5,436 nt of DNA from Bacteroidota bacterium (GTDB lineage Bacteria > Bacteroidota > Ignavibacteria > SZUA-365 > JAADGX01), in NCBI GenBank assembly GCA_024276335.1, contig JAJRXL010000500.1, positions 1 to 5,436 on the forward strand, in the 5' to 3' direction. Of this stretch, positions 3,710-5,436 are shown one piece after another. Within the stretch, counting starts at the first letter, position 1; each line of letters starts with the position of its first letter. The translations under genes were made by a program, and so were the position numbers. The notes beneath the pieces are model-generated. The model saw only the letters and a program-made list of their open reading frames with translations. It was not told where the DNA came from and did not search any database.

Positions 3710-5436
3710 ATGAACCGATGCAAACAAGGCAACCGGCAGCAATTGCTGTTTGTTTTTTCCAGGCGCTTTATGCAGAGCGCTATCGTGCTGGCCGTCGTCA
3801 TCCTGGCTGAACCCGCGTATTGTAACACTTCCGCCCACTACATCGATTCGCACGTTCTCGCCCAGCTTCTTGGATGGTCGCCCATTGCCCTTCTGCAATC
3901 GCTCCAGGAGAAGGACCTGGATTTCGGGTTGCGACCTCAACCCGACCCGTTGAAAGGGGGCGCTCCCGATTCTACCGCCGGACCGCGCAACGACTACTTT
4001 CTCCAATATCTTTTCCCCGAGGAATTCCACGCCGACATCTCGTGGAGCATCGCCGCTGACGACTCGATCAAGAAGAAGAAAAAGAAGCCCAATCCGCTGG
4101 AAGGTAACCCTCTCGACCAAAGCCTGAAGCAGCCGGTCAAAGATACCACCGTGGTCGAACCGCCCGCGGATTCCACCGCGCGTGTAAAGTGGCTCACGTA
4201 CCGTCCCAAGGATTCACCGGTGGCCCCGTTGTTCGGCAGGCAGACCCATCCCCTGTTCCTCACCCCGACCCGCGGCCCGAAATGGGTGGTGGAAGTGGAT
4301 TCGGTGCGCGACATGGTGCGTATCCGCGAAGTATATCAGGGCAAGGACATTCGTATTCCTATCGTGTTGCCACTCGATGAATACCTCCGTCTTCGCTACC
4401 AGTACGAACGTGAGCGTCGCACCAGGGAATACGCGCACCGGTACCAGCCAAAAAAGGGAGGAGACGACCTGGGCGAAATCATCAAATCGCTCTCGGAAAT
4501 CGATATCCCGATTCCTCCAAATCCCCTCATGAGTATTTTCGGAGAACGGAGTCGTATCAGCTTGCGGATCTCGGGTGCGGTAAACATCACCGGCGGCTTC
4601 CGCAGCGAATCCTCGGATCAACAAACGGTGTATCGCAATCCCACACAGAACTCGCCGATCTTCAAACAGCAAGTCCAAATCAACGTCCAGGGTACCATCG
4701 GCGACAAGCTGTTCATCAGCGCCGACTGGGCCACCGATCGTACGTTCAACTACGAAAACACGATGAAAATCGAGTACAAGGGATACGATGACGAGATCGT
4801 GCAGCACGTGGAACTGGGGAACGTTACCCTTTCCATTCCGGCCACGTTGGTCGCCGGAAGCGGCTCCCTGTTCGGCGTGAAAGCGGATTTCCAATTCGGC
4901 CCCCTCACGCTGCAGACCTTATGGAGCGAGAAAAAAGCCCAGTCCAGCAGCCTGAGCATCTCGGGCGGGGCCAAGGAAGACAAGTTCGAGCGGCATGCCT
5001 ACCAATACTCGACGACTCACTTTTTCGTTGACACGGTGTACCGAAGCGTGTACGAAGATTACTACAACCAGCCCAATCATTACCCCATCGTACATGAGGA
5101 CCTCTACATCAAGGACATCGAGGTATGGGTGACCCGCACGGCCAGCGCCAGCGCGATCGACGACCCCGAAGAACGCGATGGAATTGCGCTCATTAACGTC
5201 GACGGACGCTTTCCATCAGATCCTTACCCGTCAAGCTGGCAGGATTATTTCAATCCCAACAAAATCATCCAACCGAAATCCGGGTTCCTGGAGACCGGGA
5301 AGTTCAAACTTCTGGTCAAGAACCAGGATTACACGTACAACCCGTACACGGGTATCATTTCGCTTACCCAGAGCTTGATGGACGACCAGATTCTTGCCGT
5401 GGCGTATCGCATCCGGGGAGCCAGCGCCGATGCTGC
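3710..5436 (+). CDS. sprA: SprA-like type IX secretion outer-membrane protein, N-terminal part
   Basis: The frame is open from 3659 to the window end; 575 codons are seen. SprA (Sov) forms the giant outer-membrane channel of type IX secretion, usually over 2000 residues, so about a quarter is here. An N-terminal signal is likely: basic residues up to RR (18-19), hydrophobic core AIVLAVVILA (24-33), cleavage probably near AYC (36-38). Residues 39-270 are a variable, charged region with six lysines (121-126). Conserved SprA features follow: NPLMSIFGE (271-279), GDKLFISADW (331-340), NTMKIEYKGY (350-359), LGNVTLSIP (369-377), GSGSLFGVK (383-391), DIEVWVT (469-475) and DYTYNPYTGIISL (540-552). 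ATG 3710 is chosen for its basic n-region; ATG 3770 has a weak AGG six bases upstream but no charged n-region, and GTG 3680 is also possible. The gene is divergent from lptFG. Family is confident; start is not. Confidence 0.9.
   Translation, partial: MNRCKQGNRQQLLFVFSRRFMQSAIVLAVVILAEPAYCNTSAHYIDSHVLAQLLGWSPIALLQSLQEKDLDFGLRPQPDPLKGGAPDSTAGPRNDYFLQYLFPEEFHADISWSIAADDSIKKKKKKPNPLEGNPLDQSLKQPVKDTTVVEPPADSTARVKWLTYRPKDSPVAPLFGRQTHPLFLTPTRGPKWVVEVDSVRDMVRIREVYQGKDIRIPIVLPLDEYLRLRYQYERERRTREYAHRYQPKKGGDDLGEIIKSLSEIDIPIPPNPLMSIFGERSRISLRISGAVNITGGFRSESSDQQTVYRNPTQNSPIFKQQVQINVQGTIGDKLFISADWATDRTFNYENTMKIEYKGYDDEIVQHVELGNVTLSIPATLVAGSGSLFGVKADFQFGPLTLQTLWSEKKAQSSSLSISGGAKEDKFERHAYQYSTTHFFVDTVYRSVYEDYYNQPNHYPIVHEDLYIKDIEVWVTRTASASAIDDPEERDGIALINVDGRFPSDPYPSSWQDYFNPNKIIQPKSGFLETGKFKLLVKNQDYTYNPYTGIISLTQSLMDDQILAVAYRIRGASADA

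Noticed and set aside
3560..4894. Minus-strand frames of 186 and 226 residues (3560-4120 and 4214-4894)
   Set aside because: They lie opposite the sprA coding frame, which carries strong family motifs. Neither shows a motif of its own.

Overview
The window most likely comes from a Gram-negative, diderm bacterium of the Bacteroidota/FCB superphylum or an uncultured relative such as a Zixibacteria-, KSB1- or Marinimicrobia-like lineage. This rests on two things: a paired LptF/LptG lipopolysaccharide exporter, and the N-terminal part of an SprA-type giant outer-membrane protein, which is characteristic of type IX secretion and gliding in that group. The coding regions look moderately GC-rich, higher than typical flavobacteria, which favours a less-studied FCB lineage. 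This placement is inferred from the protein families only.

Bases 1-774 contain no gene I can support. Bases 1 to about 622 are two tandem direct copies of a unit of about 300-320 bp, about 93% identical over a core of about 215 bp. Each copy carries several hairpins whose stems are conserved while the loops differ. The first copy runs to the left edge and may be part of a longer array. Unit 1 also holds an 8-bp tandem array that makes it about 16 bp longer than unit 2. Bases 623-774 hold a 14-bp tandem duplication and a second, pyrimidine-rich 8-bp array.

Bases 775-3387 are a two-gene operon on the minus strand, lptF then lptG. The stop of the first is immediately followed by the start of the second (TAGATG). 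Both encode six-helix inner-membrane permeases with a periplasmic domain between helices 3 and 4. They would form the transmembrane part of the ABC transporter that extracts LPS from the inner membrane. LptF has an unusual insert of about 130 residues before helix 4. lptG contains a run of nine G.

Bases 3388-3709 are a divergent intergenic region. It holds a plausible sigma70-type promoter for lptF and a perfect 7-3-7 inverted repeat whose half-site occurs a third time in the lptF leader.

From about 3710 to the right edge, the plus strand encodes the first 575 residues of an SprA homologue, cut by the window end. The operon and sprA thus place LPS transport to the outer membrane and a giant outer-membrane secretion channel back to back around one shared control region. 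No complete novel system is visible. The structured tandem repeats, the divergent control region and the altered LptF are the parts most worth following up.
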